A stretch of 64,000 bases of DNA, from positions 234,428,394 through 234,492,393 of the forward strand of contig NC_088792.1 of NCBI RefSeq assembly GCF_011386835.1. Reading direction: 5' to 3'. Made by a program: the position numbers and the translations under genes. The stretch comes from Chrysemys picta bellii. Its lineage: Eukaryota; Chordata; Testudines; Emydidae. This document shows positions 49,332 through 59,835 of this stretch, in pieces. Below the pieces are notes generated by a model. It saw nothing but the letters and a program-made list of their open reading frames with translations, did no database searches and was not told where the DNA came from. Numbering within the stretch: position 1 is the first letter of the stretch; every line of letters starts with the position of its first letter.

Positions 49332-50403
49332 GAATAATTCATCCAACTAATTTAGCCTTTTATTCTGCTGTTGGAATATCCACACAAGCAGATCATAATT
49401 TCCATGAATTTATCTGTTAACATTTATTCAGCTAGTATTTTTAGTTCACAGTCAATTCTGCTGATTGATTGGGAACAGTTAGCTGTGAATATTCCCTATT
49501 TAAAATTGGAGTTGTTTTGGTTAGTCCTAATGGGTCAGAAGTTTCTGTTGCCTCATTAAACAAGCATGGAAGCATTAGCAGTGCAAATACTGGTACGTAC
49601 AAATTTAGCATTAGTTTCCACAAACACTGATGCCAAAACAATCTCAAACACTTGGAAGTTCAGAGAAAGCAGCACAAAAGGGGCCCAGGTACTGCTAAAG
49701 CAAAGTAATCTAAAAATCAGACTTCATGGCAGACTTTTTTTTCAGTATCCTCCAAGCTCTGTTCATCAGCCTGGATGACAGCACCTCCCTGACACCAGCA
49801 ATTGACAGCAGGTGATAGGGAGAAGCTGGAGAAGTCACAGCCTTAAGAAGCTGGGAAGGGTGCTAACAAAATTTCCTAAACTGACTTTATCAGGCAACAT
49901 TAGATTTCTAATAACACTAAAAGCACACAACACAGAAAAACAACACTTTTCATCAATAGGAGACATGGTTATTAGCAGTGAGTATACTGTAATAAAAATA
50001 AATATCATCTCCCAACATCCTAACAGGTTTCGGACTCCACAAGGGAAGCACCTTAGAGGCAAAAGAGCAACTGCCTGTAATGATCATCCTACAGTTGGCT
50101 TGAGAAGGACCTGAGCCACTTCAGGACATTTCCATTCATGCCTGTAGCCTCAGAAGTATTTGGTGATCAATGATCTCAGATGCCATAGAGAGGTCCAACA
50201 GTATAATTATAGATTCCTTCCTTTAATTGTGGTCAGGAGGAGATCATCCAACACAGCAACAAGTGCTATCTCTGTACTTGTTACATAATGCCTTATGTCC
50301 TTGTGAAGGGTGTTCCAGGCATTCACTCCCCCTGCTGAAGATCCTGCTGCCTTGGTGCACCCCTTTAAGAAAAGAGTGGCAGCAAATTTTGGACCTTCAG
50401 GGT
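49332..50403. other. Unannotated low-copy DNA between two retroelements
   Basis: No gene is recognised. Frames on both strands at 49566-50114 lack known motifs. Confidence 0.4.
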
Positions 50404-50946
50404 TGTTGCCGGCCCAGAGGGCCCCGAGGGGGCAACAGGGTTCATTGCCCGGTGTGCGCCGCACCAATAGACACAGCAGGGTGGAGAAGCAAACCAAATT
50501 TATTCGAGATCTCGAAAAGGCACTCAGGAGACCAGCATGTCTCAAATCAGAAGCGCAGCAAATACAAGCAAGTTTCCCATTTTATATCCCAAGCTGTTTT
50601 GAGTAAGCCTTTGTTCTGGTTTCTCCCTCCTACCCCTCCCTTCCCGAGCAGTTACAGCAGGTACACATTGTGGCATGTTAGAAAAGTTCCCGCCCGCATG
50701 CTTATCTTTGGCCTTGCAAGCTCTACGTAATAGGCCTCTCCCTCCCCCTCCCCCCCGCTCTTATCACTACTGCTTCTGCTAGTGCGAGCGAAACTGCAGC
50801 TGTCTGCTAAAAAAAGCTGACAATTACATATTCTGCTTCAGCATTAGGCTGCTAGCATGGAGGCTGGTTAAAGTTCACAAGATGGAGTTACTGTGGCTCA
50901 CTTAGACCCAGAGCAGGGGAGTTTCATTGGCATTTATGGCCTTCCA
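50404..50946 (-). repeat. ERV 3' LTR, 543 bp
   Basis: In minus sense it begins TGGAAGGCC directly after a long purine tract and ends GGCCGGCAACA, satisfying TG...CA. A TATAAAA box lies at 50580-50586 and an AATAAA polyadenylation signal at 50499-50504, about 80 nt apart, as expected for an LTR. The U5 end is GC-rich. No second copy exists in the window. The outer flank (50399-50403, AGGGT) has no clear partner. Confidence 0.8.
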
Positions 50947-52445
50947 CCTCCCTCCCCCCCCCCCCCCCCCCCCCGCCGAGTTACCTGGTAGCTAGGCCTA
51001 GTGACATCAACAATTCCCTCCTTTGAGAACACCCAACAAACCTTTGGCAGAGTTTTCTCATACTCTAAAGACAAAATGCGATTAAGTTCCATGCAATTGG
51101 GATCATCAATGAGAGAGTATAAAGGAACTTCTGGGGAATGGGAGGTACAAATCTTATGTATGAGCACTTTACAGCAAGCGAGCAAAAGAAAAAGAACAAA
51201 ACATATCACAACACCTGTGAGCAAGAGGCAAACAATGCCTCCCCCTAGTCCCCTTAGACCAGGTAACCAACCCCAAAGGGAATCAAAAATAGTGGGTTCT
51301 CCTTCCTGGGCCTTCCACGGGTTCAAGGACTGTTCGGCTGACAAGATGTGCTTGTTAATATCCTGTGAAAACTCTGGGACATAGGTACAACATTCTTCTC
51401 CAATAAGGGCACAGACCCCACCCCGTGAGGCTAACACATAATCTAGGGCCTGCCGGTTTTGTAGAGCCAGCAATCGAAGCTGGTACAGCTCAGAGCTTAT
51501 GCCTTTTTCTATGGTTAGGGTATCATTGGCAAACTGGGTGAGAAATTTAGAAAGTCTCCTGTAGAGTTGGGCTAGCCGTCCCACCCCATAAGTAGGGAGG
51601 AATATCATTCCAAACCTGTCTCCTTCTCTGATGGGTTCAATGGTAGCTCTCAAGGACCGATAGTACCTAGGGCGACCTGAGGGAGCCTGGGTTAAAACAC
51701 GGAGGGGAGGAGTGAGATAGCCTTTGTAAAAGCTACCATGCCAACCATGAGGAAGCCATTTATAGGCACTATTACCACAGATCCAGAATGCTTCACCATA
51801 ACTAGCCTTTCCATTGTTACCTTATAGGTCCCATAGGGTGGCTTGTGGGGAAAGGGCAAAAAATGCAATGCCGGTTTGCCAACCAGTGGTATTTAATAAA
51901 GGGATAGTGAGATTTATACCAGGACCAATATAAAATCTACATGTACTAATGCCGGCAAACCAGGTATGATTACTTGTACTGGCTTGCTGAAAACATATGA
52001 GACCAGTGGGTGGAGAGCGTAAACGAATAGGCTTGGGCTTAAGAGTGCTGCTACTATAGTGGGAATTCCAGGAGCCATTATGTAGGCCATAAGGAGCTTC
52101 CGCAGTACAGTTGGATCGCAAACTTAAATTGTCAGAGGTGCTACTGCTGGTAACCATCCACCTTTGACAAAAGTCTGACCAATTTGGGGGAACTACTCTC
52201 CAGGGCAATCCAGCTGAATGGTGGGGAGTCTGGGCACATATCCAACAGTGGGAGAGATTGAACTCACGGGCAAAGGCAATTTTTAGGCCCTCATAGGTGT
52301 TGGTAGCCATGTCTGTAGGGATGGCTCCCCATCCTGCATGCGATGTGGGTGAAACAGTAGGTAACAGAAGGATTGCTTCTGTGACAAAAAGGAATGTTGT
52401 GAGAGATCCTAAACCTGAACCCATATTGTGATTACAACAACCCAA
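50934..52445 (-). pseudogene. ERV env, one in-frame stop
   Basis: The frame starts at the Met at 52445 and runs to TAA at 50934-50936, about 503 codons. It is interrupted only by TAA at 51822-51824 (codon 208). The surface part has a hydrophobic signal peptide (about residues 14-36), a CWIC motif (67-70) of the CXXC type that in gammaretroviral envelopes handles the disulphide to the transmembrane subunit, and about eight N-glycosylation sites. The boundary between subunits has RPRYYR, a weak furin-like site. The transmembrane part has the LQNRQALDYVLASRGG region and CX6CC (residues 345-353), then a membrane anchor at about 397-427 and a cytoplasmic tail. The surface subunit is short, about 260 residues. 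In an intact virus env mediates entry; here at most a 207-residue truncated surface fragment could be made. Confidence 0.88.
50947..50978 (-). promoter_or_regulatory. Polypurine tract with long G run
   Basis: In minus sense about 20 or more G residues followed by AGGGAGG lie directly before the LTR, the position of the polypurine tract that primes plus-strand DNA synthesis. The pure G run is longer than usual and probably expanded after integration. The env reading frame passes through it. Confidence 0.7.
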
Positions 52446-52683
52446 ATGCCCAGAAGATAAGAATTATTGACACCAAACAAATTTAAAAATAAAAGGACCA
52501 GGACCATAGGCTAAGTCGGCCTTCTGTGACAAGATAGAACCAATGCTCAGGGTTTTCGCAGGGAGTGCGCTGTGGCTGTTCAGAGAGATCACCAGGCATT
52601 CCCAGCTACCCTTACTGTCTTTTGAATAACAGCTTAAGTCCCAAATCGTCGCTGGCAGTCCTCTCTGCAGGCTTGACAGTCCA

Positions 52684-55600
52684 CTATTCAGGAGCGGGTA
52701 CTGCTTTCAGTCGAGAGTGATTAATCCAGTTCTTGTGCCCTTCGACCTTTGCTGCTGTGTGGGAGACCAGCAGGACGGTCTCCACTTCTTTTGGAGAGGC
52801 TCGTCCTTCCAGGTCCGAACGAGAACGGAGTCACCAGTCTGTAAGGAGTGGACCGGGGCATCCAGCAGAAGAGGCTGTGAATCTTTGGTGTATCTGTGAA
52901 GAGAAGAAAGAACAGCAGACACAGAGCACATGTACTGAGACAAAAACCCATACCCCATTTCGCACTCTCCTGCAAGAACTGGTGTACCATTCAGAGGCCA
53001 TGCCCTTCCAAACATAATCTCGAAGGGACTAAGTCCTAACCTGCCCTTGGGGAGAGCACGAATACGGAGTAACACAAGGGGCAAAGCATCAGGCCACCTA
53101 AGAGAGGCCTCCTGAGAGGTGTCTGATTTGTGTGTTCCACTACTCCACTGGCTTGTGGTCGCCATGGTGTGTGGAGCTTCCAGGGGATTTGCAAAGCACT
53201 TGATATCTTTTAAAAAGCAACAGAGGGTCCTGTGGCACCTTTGAGACTAACAGAAGTACTGGGAGCATAAGCTTTCGTGGGTAAGAACCTCACTTCTTCA
53301 GATGCAAGTCATCTTGCATCTGAAGAAGTGAGGTTCTTACCCACGAAAGCTTATGCTCCCAGTACTTCTGTTAGTCTCAAAGGTGCCACAGGACCCTCTG
53401 TTGCTTTTTACAGATTCAGACTAACACGGCTACCCCTCTGATACTTGATATCTTTTGAACAACTTGAGATGTGAAGTGTGTTCTGTTATCAGATTCCATC
53501 CACTGGGGGAGTCCAAAGCGAGGAATGATCTCCTCGACAAACTTAAGAGCCACCGTTTTGGCAGTGTTGTTACGACATGGGAAGGCTTCGGGCCATCCAC
53601 TGAATCGATCCACCAAGACCGGTATCTGTATCCTTGGGTCCTGGGAAACTCAGTAAAGTCTATTTGCCACACCAATCCTGGGCCTGGGGTAGGTTCCAGA
53701 GTGGCTGGCAGCACTGCTACTCCTGGTCGAGGGTTGTTCTTTTGGCAGATTAAACATTCAGCCTGTACCTGTGATGCTAGGGGTTTAAGTCCAGAGGTTA
53801 GAAAATATTTATTCATAAGCTGGGTAAGAGCCTCTCTGCCTGCGTGGCTGGTTTGATGCAGTTTCTGCAACACTGGTCGGATCAGGCCCTTGGGCAGGAG
53901 GATTTTTCCCTCTGTGGAATAAAGCCATCCCTCCTTTTCCTGGAGACTGAGCCTGACAGCCAGGTTTCTGTTATCATGGGAGTACTGAGGAGCTGCAAGC
54001 TCACCTGCTGATGGGATGAGGGCATGCATTCGGGCATTCTCCTCTGTTGGTGATTTCAGGGTAGCAGCGCGCTTGGCTTCCCTGTCTGCTCTGGCATTGC
54101 CCTTGGTTACATCTTGATCTTCCTTTTGATGGGCTCTGCAATGCACCACTGCTACTGCTGAGGGGAGTTGTACTGCTTCTAACAGCCGGAGAATTTGAGA
54201 ACCGTGCTTAACTGGGGAGCCTTGGGCTGTTAGCATCCCTCTTTGCTTCCACAGACCAGCGTGAGCATGCAATACCCCCAAAGCATACTTTGAGTCAGTA
54301 AAGATATTAACCCGTTTGTCTTTTGCCAGCTCGAGTGCACGAGTCAGGGCCACTAGTTCAGCAAGCTGGGCAGATGTCCCAGCAGATAAACTCTCAGCTT
54401 CCACGGTATCATGGAGTGTCACAACAGCATAACCCGCCCTCCTTTGCCCATCCACAACGGCACTACTGCCCTCGGTATACCATTCCAAGTCAGCATTTGG
54501 GAGCGGTTGATCTTTTAAATCTGGGTGGCTGGAGTATTGGGCATCTATGATTTCCAGACAGTCATGTTCCTGCTTTTCTGTCTCTGGTAGCAGGGTAGCT
54601 GGATGAAGGGAGGGACAGGTCTGCAGGGTAACTTCAGGATTCTCTAACAGTTTTGCCTGGTACCGAGCAACCCGAGCCTGTGTAAGCCAGAGACCACCCT
54701 TAGTGTCCAGCAGAGCTTGGACCATATGGGGAATATACACTTGCACAGTTCCTCCCAGTGTCAGTTTTTAAGTTTCCGCAAGCACTAGGGCAGTGGCTGC
54801 GACTGCCCTCAAGCATGCTGGTCACCCCTTTGCAACTTGATCCAGTTGTTTAGAGAAATATGCCATGGGACGTTTCCAGGTGCCTAATAACTGAGTAAGC
54901 ACTCCTAGGGCTATCCCTTTCCTTTCATGCACATACAGTTGGAACGACTTAGAGAGATCCGGCAGACCCAGGGCTGGGGCTTCCATCAGCTTCCTTTTTA
55001 AGATTTTAAATGCCCTGTCTGCTTCTGGGGACCAGTGAAAGGGGTCATGATCCACTCCCTTAACACATTCATACAGAGGCTTAGCCCACCGTCCAAACTC
55101 TGGGATCCATATTCTGCAAAAGTCTGCCATGCCCAGAAATGCCCTGAGCCGTCTGCGGTTGCTAGGGATAGAAACTTGGCAGATAGCCTCCTTCCTTTCG
55201 TTTGAGAGCTGCCGCTCTCCCTGCCTTATGTGAAAACCTAAATACTGTACTTCTGAGAGAGCAATTTGAGCCTTGCTCCAAGCTACCCTGTATCCTCGGA
55301 GTCCAACAAAGTTCAGGAGGCTCACAGTGGCTTTGAGACAAGGGATTAGACCCACAGCAGCAATTAGCAAGTCATCTACATATTGCAGGAGGAGGACTCT
55401 GTCCGAATTATTCCACTCCTCCAAGTCTCTGGCCAGAGCCTGGCCGAACAGAGTGGGGGAATTTTTAAATCCTTGGGCCAATACTGTCCAGCAAAGCTGC
55501 TTTTTAACCCTTCTGTTGTCCTCCCACTCAAAGGAGAATATCTCCTGAGATTGGGTGTCGACTGGAATCGTGAAAAAAGTGTCTTTTAAATCTAGGACCG

Positions 55601-56378
55601 AAAAATGGGTATACTGCTCCCCTATAGAGGCCAGCAGTGTATACGGGTTTGGAAGCAGGGGGTGCAGAGTCTTAACCCATTCATTGACTGCCCTGAGGTC
55701 CTGTACCAGCCGATACGTGCCATTGTGCTTTTGCATGGGCAGAATGGGGGTGTTCCAAGCTGACTGGCATTCTCGTAGTACACCGTACTCTAGGAACCGA
55801 TCTATAGTCTCTTGCAGTCCATCTCTGGCTTCCCTTTTAATTGGATACTGTTTGATTCGCACTGGGCTTTTTCCTGGAAGGAGCTGAATATGAACAGGGG
55901 TTTGATGGGTTGCCTTCCCTGGGACCCCTGATGCCCAGACAAGGGGATACACCTGGTCCTCCCACTGATTCCACTCTGGGGCTTGCATGGCTGAGGGTTC
56001 AACTGCAAGGGTCATTATCCAAGCATTCTCAGGGGGTAAGGTGAGAGTTATATCATCTTGAATGAAATGCAGGGTGGCACCCAAGCGACAAAGCAGGTCC
56101 CGTCCTAGTAGGGGTGTTGGACAATCAGGGAGGTAAACCAGCTTGTGAGATACAGTTTTGTTTCCCAAAGCACGTTCTGCTGGGGCATACACTGGGCAGT
56201 TAGTTCCTTTCCCTGTGGCACCCACCACTGTGAGGGAGTCTGCCACTGGCAGCTGAAGGGGTTGATTTACAGCGGTCTGTGCTGCTCCAGAGTCAACTAA
56301 AAAGTCTATTTCTGAATTTCCCACCCTCATTTTTACTCGGGATTCCGGGGGCAGGATGGTCCGTCTCCCCTGAGACCC
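52684..56378 (-). pseudogene. ERV pol (protease, RT, RNase H, integrase), broken
   Basis: Pol continues in the same frame after the gag stop. The first open stretch (56330-54822) has the protease active site VDSGAA (residues 12-17 counted from 56330), LLGRDLL, then RT with LDLKDTFF and YVDD (317-320; encoded at 55371-55382). Two in-frame stops follow, TGA at 54822-54824 and TAA at 54768-54770. The frame 54746-53430 has RNase H with WYTEGSS, where the first catalytic Asp is Glu, and IFTDSKYAL. The integrase zinc finger follows (LHQTSHAGREAL and ECLICQ) and the core begins at IDFTEFP. A frameshift near 53625 moves to the frame with RFSGWPEAF and ESDNRTHF. An inserted element (53212-53442) then splits the core. 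The remainder (53197-52684) has further frameshifts around the third acidic residue and ends in TAG at 52684-52686. Confidence 0.92.
53212..53442 (-). mobile_element. Snap-back Penelope-like tail, copy 2, inside ERV integrase
   Basis: A 231-bp insertion whose two arms, 53211-53308 and 53313-53410, are exact inverted complements over 98 bp with a 4-nt spacer TCAT. The remaining 32 bp at the right end, minus-sense ATCAGAGGGGTAGCCG and on, have no partner. ACTTGATATCTTTT flanks it exactly on both sides (53198-53211 and 53443-53456; the left one overlaps the first base of the arm), a 14-bp target duplication. That length fits target-primed reverse transcription, not a cut-and-paste transposase. 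The sequence is related to 26276-26484 and to the 3' tail at 59451. It interrupts the ERV integrase core, so it arrived after the provirus. Confidence 0.88.
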
Positions 56379-56381
56379 CTA
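56365..56381 (-). promoter_or_regulatory. Gag-pol amber stop, readthrough-type context
   Basis: Gag ends in TAG (56379-56381) and the next codons are GGG TCT CAG GGG in the same frame, with no further stop before protease. Gammaretroviruses make Gag-Pol by suppression of an in-frame amber codon followed by a G-rich spacer and pseudoknot. The frame relation and G-rich start are seen directly. The pseudoknot was not folded. Confidence 0.75.
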
Positions 56382-57392
56382 TTCTTGATCCTCCGCTGCC
56401 ATCATAGGGGTACCTTCCCTTTCAGGGCACTCATTTTTCCAATGTCCCTCCTTTCGGCATATGGCACACTGGTTGTGACCCAGGCGCCTCTCCTGGGACC
56501 CGGGGCGCCCACAGCCTCTCATTCCCCGGCCCCTTTCACCTTTCTGTGACCTTCCTCTGCCGCCGGCCTGCACCGCTGCTACCATCATTTTCACTTGCCT
56601 CTTTTCCTTCTCTCCCTCTCTAAGAGTATAAGCCCTATTTGCAGTCTCCAAAATCTGAGCCATAGACATTCCCATTAAATCCTCCTTTTTCTGCAGTTTC
56701 CTTTTAATATCAGGGGCCGCACAGCTGGTAAAGATACCCTTTATAATTGTCTCAGTTGCCTGATCGTCTGGGTCTGCGCAAGTACTCTGCCGGATGGTGT
56801 CCCAAATGCGCTGTAGGAAAGCCACCGGACTCTCTTTTGATTCCTGGACTAACTCATAAGGCTTTGCCCAATTGTTATATCTGACAGCCGAGTGCTGGAG
56901 GCCATACATAAGCAGTTCCTTATAGGAGTTAAGCATCCTTAAATCCCCCTCCTCATTCGGATTCCACCGGGGGTCTGCTGTAGGGACAGCGACCTCAGGC
57001 AGGGGCTTGCCTTCTCTGTCCTCATTATGCCTTCTCTGTGCCTCCTCCCTAGCTTTAGCTATAACCTGATTCCGCTCCACCTCAGACAACAAGGTTCTCA
57101 TAAGTATATTGCAATCATCCCAGTCAGGTTTATGGCTTGCTAGACACCCTTCAAAGATTGAAATAAACCGATTTGGATTTGTTGAGAATTCCCCTGCTTC
57201 TGCCTTAAAGGCAGCTAGGTGCACTGGGTTAAAAGGAACATGAGAATACACTGGCACAATCTGGGCTGCACGATCCTGTGTTCCTGGACGGGCTACCACA
57301 TTCTCAGTAATCAACGGATACAATCCCACCGAGGGGGTACTCTCTGGAGCCTGTGGGGGTGCTGGAGCCGAAGGGGATACCGATTCTGCCAT
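56379..57392 (-). pseudogene. ERV gag, capsid and nucleocapsid part
   Basis: A 337-codon frame starting at a Met at 57392, with the frame open upstream to about 57440. It has a proline-rich N-terminus like the region before capsid, a capsid domain with the major homology region ESPVAFLQRIWDTIRQ (about residues 190-205), a basic stretch GRGRSQKGERGRGMRG and one zinc knuckle, CAICRKEGHWKNEC (309-322, CX2CX4HX4C). It has no internal stop. No matrix domain or myristoylation-type N-terminus is seen, so it is shorter than a full class I gag of about 500 residues. It ends at TAG (56379-56381), after which the same frame continues into pol. In an intact virus gag forms the particle core; this copy is 5'-incomplete. 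Confidence 0.9.
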
Positions 57393-57440
57393 TACAACTG
57401 TGGGAGGGTTCTGGGGATTAGCAGCAGAAGGACTCCTGGA

Positions 57441-58727
57441 CCATCAACCTTTTCTGCTCACCACCCACCCAACCATCAAACCACAAGGATGAGGGTTCCC
57501 CAAACTGCAATCAAAATGGGAAAGTCAAGGTCCTGCCAACTCTTATGTGAGATTTTGTTTCTTTTATTAAGCAGTTGTATTCCTCTCCCTTCTTATGGAT
57601 CAGCACAGGGGAGCTAATAGAACTATAGAAACATGCACAGCCTGCTTTTTCCTAGACTAGAGAGTTGCAGTTCAGGGACGCTGGAGGCTCCATCAGCCTT
57701 CTTTGCCTCTGATTAGATCACACCACTGCACAGCCCAGCATGTGTAGCTTTTCAGTACATGCATGTCCCAGAAAGCTGTAAATAATTTTTGACAGATAGG
57801 GCTTTTAAGCCGGTCAGTTGTGCACAAGCCCTGTGGTTTCGGATAGGCCACATCTTGTAAATATGAAATTGTTTTAAAATTTGAAAAAAATGGGTAAGTT
57901 GTTTGTTACATGCTATGTTATGTGATGCTTGCTCCTCACTGTACTAGAAAGTGCTATGGTTAAGCAGTTTGAAATGATGTATAGATTTGGAAAGAGGATG
58001 TCCTTTCTTACCAGCATTGCCATCTTACAAGGAGGAATGTGTAACTAATGGCCCAGACCATATGTCACCATGACACATCATAAACCTACTGTGTAACTCC
58101 TAATAAGAAGCAAGCAAAGTGCAGCTCATGCAACTAAGCAGCCAGGTTGTAAACTATAGAAAGATTTTATATGAAATAAGCAGCACACATTAAACCAGTG
58201 ATGCAGACTGCCCTCAAAAGAAAGGTATAATCCATTCAGCACACCATTCAGGGAAAGAAAGCATGCTCTCCACTGTCAAAGCTTCAGGAAATTGCTAAAT
58301 TTGAGTTCTCAAATTATAGAATGTGGCTGTTGCATAATATTAAAAGTTAATGCTGAAGAATTTGGCTTATTCATCGAGGAGAGACATCTCTCACTGGCTA
58401 TAACCTGGAGTAAGCTAGTGAGGTTCCATACATAACATTGCCTGCCAAGGCATGCCATTTAGGAAACAGTTCTAACACTTGCAAAGTCTGAGGGAGATTG
58501 GTTATTCCTACCCACCTCCACCTCAGTGATTACTTAGGCTCCAAATTTATTCAAACACATGCCTAACTTTATGCAGATGAGTAGTCCCATTCATTTCAAC
58601 TTAAAGTTAAGCATGTGCTTAAGCATCTCATTGAATTTGGGCCTTAGATTACAAACTACTTGTGGTAGGGACTGTCTCTCATATTGTGTTCACAATGTCT
58701 ACCATGGGGCCTTGTTCCTTGAGTGGC
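57441..58727. other. Region upstream of ERV gag; no matching LTR
   Basis: No sequence like the 3' LTR occurs here. In minus sense there is an AATAAA (complement at 57563-57568), and about 55 nt further TTGCA followed by GTT and TGGGGAACCC (complement at 57493-57502), which could be the end of an unrelated LTR plus primer site. It may equally be plain flanking DNA. Beyond 57650 I recognise nothing. Confidence 0.35.
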
Positions 58728-58908
58728 TAGGGTTGCCAACTCTGACTGAAGGTATTCCGGGAGATTTTTTTTTTTTTCTCCAACCTGACATAATGTCATT
58801 TTCTTAAAATATCCTATTAAAATCTCCTGGATAGCTTTCAATAATTACCGGCAGATCAATTCCAATTCCGGGAGACTCCAGGCCAATCCTGGAGGTTTGG
58901 CAACCCTA
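58728..58908. mobile_element. MITE with TAGGGTTGCCAA ends
   Basis: A 181-bp element beginning TAGGGTTGCCAACTC and ending in GGTTTGGCAACCCTA. Flanks TGAGTGGC (58720-58727) and TGAGCAGC (58909-58916) agree at 6 of 8. CCGGGAGA occurs near both ends. It is non-coding. A related end (GTTGGCAACCCTAG) occurs at 22483-22496. Confidence 0.7.
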
Positions 58909-59080
58909 TGAGCAGCCTTTGGGCACTATCACAGTACAAATAATAATAATAATTAATAATTAATTTATGATTGATACCCAACCTGTGGGTCTAGAGAGCC
59001 TCCATGTGTCAATTTACTACCTCAGTTCATGAATATGGTGTGTTTCTCTGTGTGTACTTTTCATTCCCTCTCCAAACTCA

Positions 59081-59425
59081 GGCCTGGTCTACACTACATA
59101 GTTAGGTCGACGTAAACTGCCTTCCGTCAACCTAGTCATGGAAGTGTCTTCATTTAAATTTGACTCCCACTGACTCTCTACGCTGATTTAGTAGCACCGC
59201 AGTCAATGTAATTAGGTCAACGTTGCTTATGTTGATTGTTACTGGCTTTCAGGAGCTGTCCCATAATGCCCCACACTGACAGTACAATTGATACAAGCAC
59301 TCCTGGTGAGGTCACACATCGCCAACATAAGAAGCCAAGTGTGCACACACAGGTGATTTAATAACTGCATTGGCTGTATGCCGATGTGAGTTAGGTTCAC
59401 ATAATTTTGTAGTGTAGACATGGCC
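59081..59425. mobile_element. Harbinger-like MITE, copy C
   Basis: It begins GGCCTGGTCTACACTACA and ends in TTTGTAGTGTAGACATGGCC, giving inverted repeats of about 16 bp. TCA flanks both ends (59078-59080 and 59426-59428), a 3-bp TNA-type target duplication. Inside the left end is the hairpin-like GTCGACGTAAACTGCC region. It shares its outer ends with the copies at 24571 and 31034, but its interior is different. Confidence 0.75.
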
Positions 59426-59450
59426 TCAGACAGCAACTTTCTCAATTTTC

Positions 59451-59835
59451 AGAATAGCAGCCGTGTTAATCTGTATCCGCAAAAAGAACAGGAGTACTTG
59501 TGGCACCGTAGAGACTAACAAATTTATTTGAGCATAAGCTTTCATGGGCTACAGCCCACTTAATCGGATGCATAGAATGGAACACACAGAAAGAAGGTAT
59601 TTATCCATACAGAGAACATGAAAAGGTGGGAGTAGCCATACCGACTGTAAGAGGCCAATCAGTTGAGATGAGCTATCATCAGCAGGAGAGAGAAAAAAAC
59701 CTTTGAAGTGATAATCAAGATGACCCATAGAAGGTGTGAGGATATTTTAACATGGGGAAATAGATTCAATTAGTGTAATGACCCAACCATTCCCAGTCTC
59801 TGTTCAAACCTAAGTTAATTGTATCTAATTTGCAT
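59451..59835 (-). mobile_element. Penelope-like element, 5'-truncated 3' tail
   Basis: A minus-strand copy of which only the last codons and the 3' untranslated tail remain. The coding end (59831-59766, 21 codons and TGA) reads KLDTINLGLNRDWEWLGHY and on, which I recognise as the C-terminal end that follows the GIY-YIG endonuclease of turtle Penelope-like elements. The tail runs left to about 59451 and contains, in plus sense, GCAGCCGTGTTAATCTG, AGAGACTAACAAATTTATT and GAGCATAAGCTTTCATGGGC. The last two blocks are shared with the snap-back copies at 26276 and 53212. Confidence 0.65.

Larger units (their letters stand above)
50404..57440 (-). mobile_element. Gammaretrovirus-like endogenous retrovirus, 5'-incomplete
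   Basis: A minus-strand provirus reading from right to left: gag (57392-56379), in-frame amber stop, pol (56378-52684), env (52445-50934), polypurine tract and 3' LTR (50946-50404). The arrangement, single gag zinc knuckle, in-frame stop between gag and pol, and env with CXXC and CX6CC motifs are those of gammaretrovirus-like (class I) elements. A recognisable matrix domain and a 5' LTR matching the 3' one are absent. It carries two stops in pol, frameshifts in integrase, one stop in env and an inserted snap-back element. It cannot be replication competent. Confidence 0.92.

Noticed and set aside
57669..57690. TTCAGGG near 57675 as partner of TTCAGGG next to the ERV 3' LTR (50396-50402)
   Set aside because: The short word does not abut an LTR end with TG or CA in the right place, so a chance match is likely.
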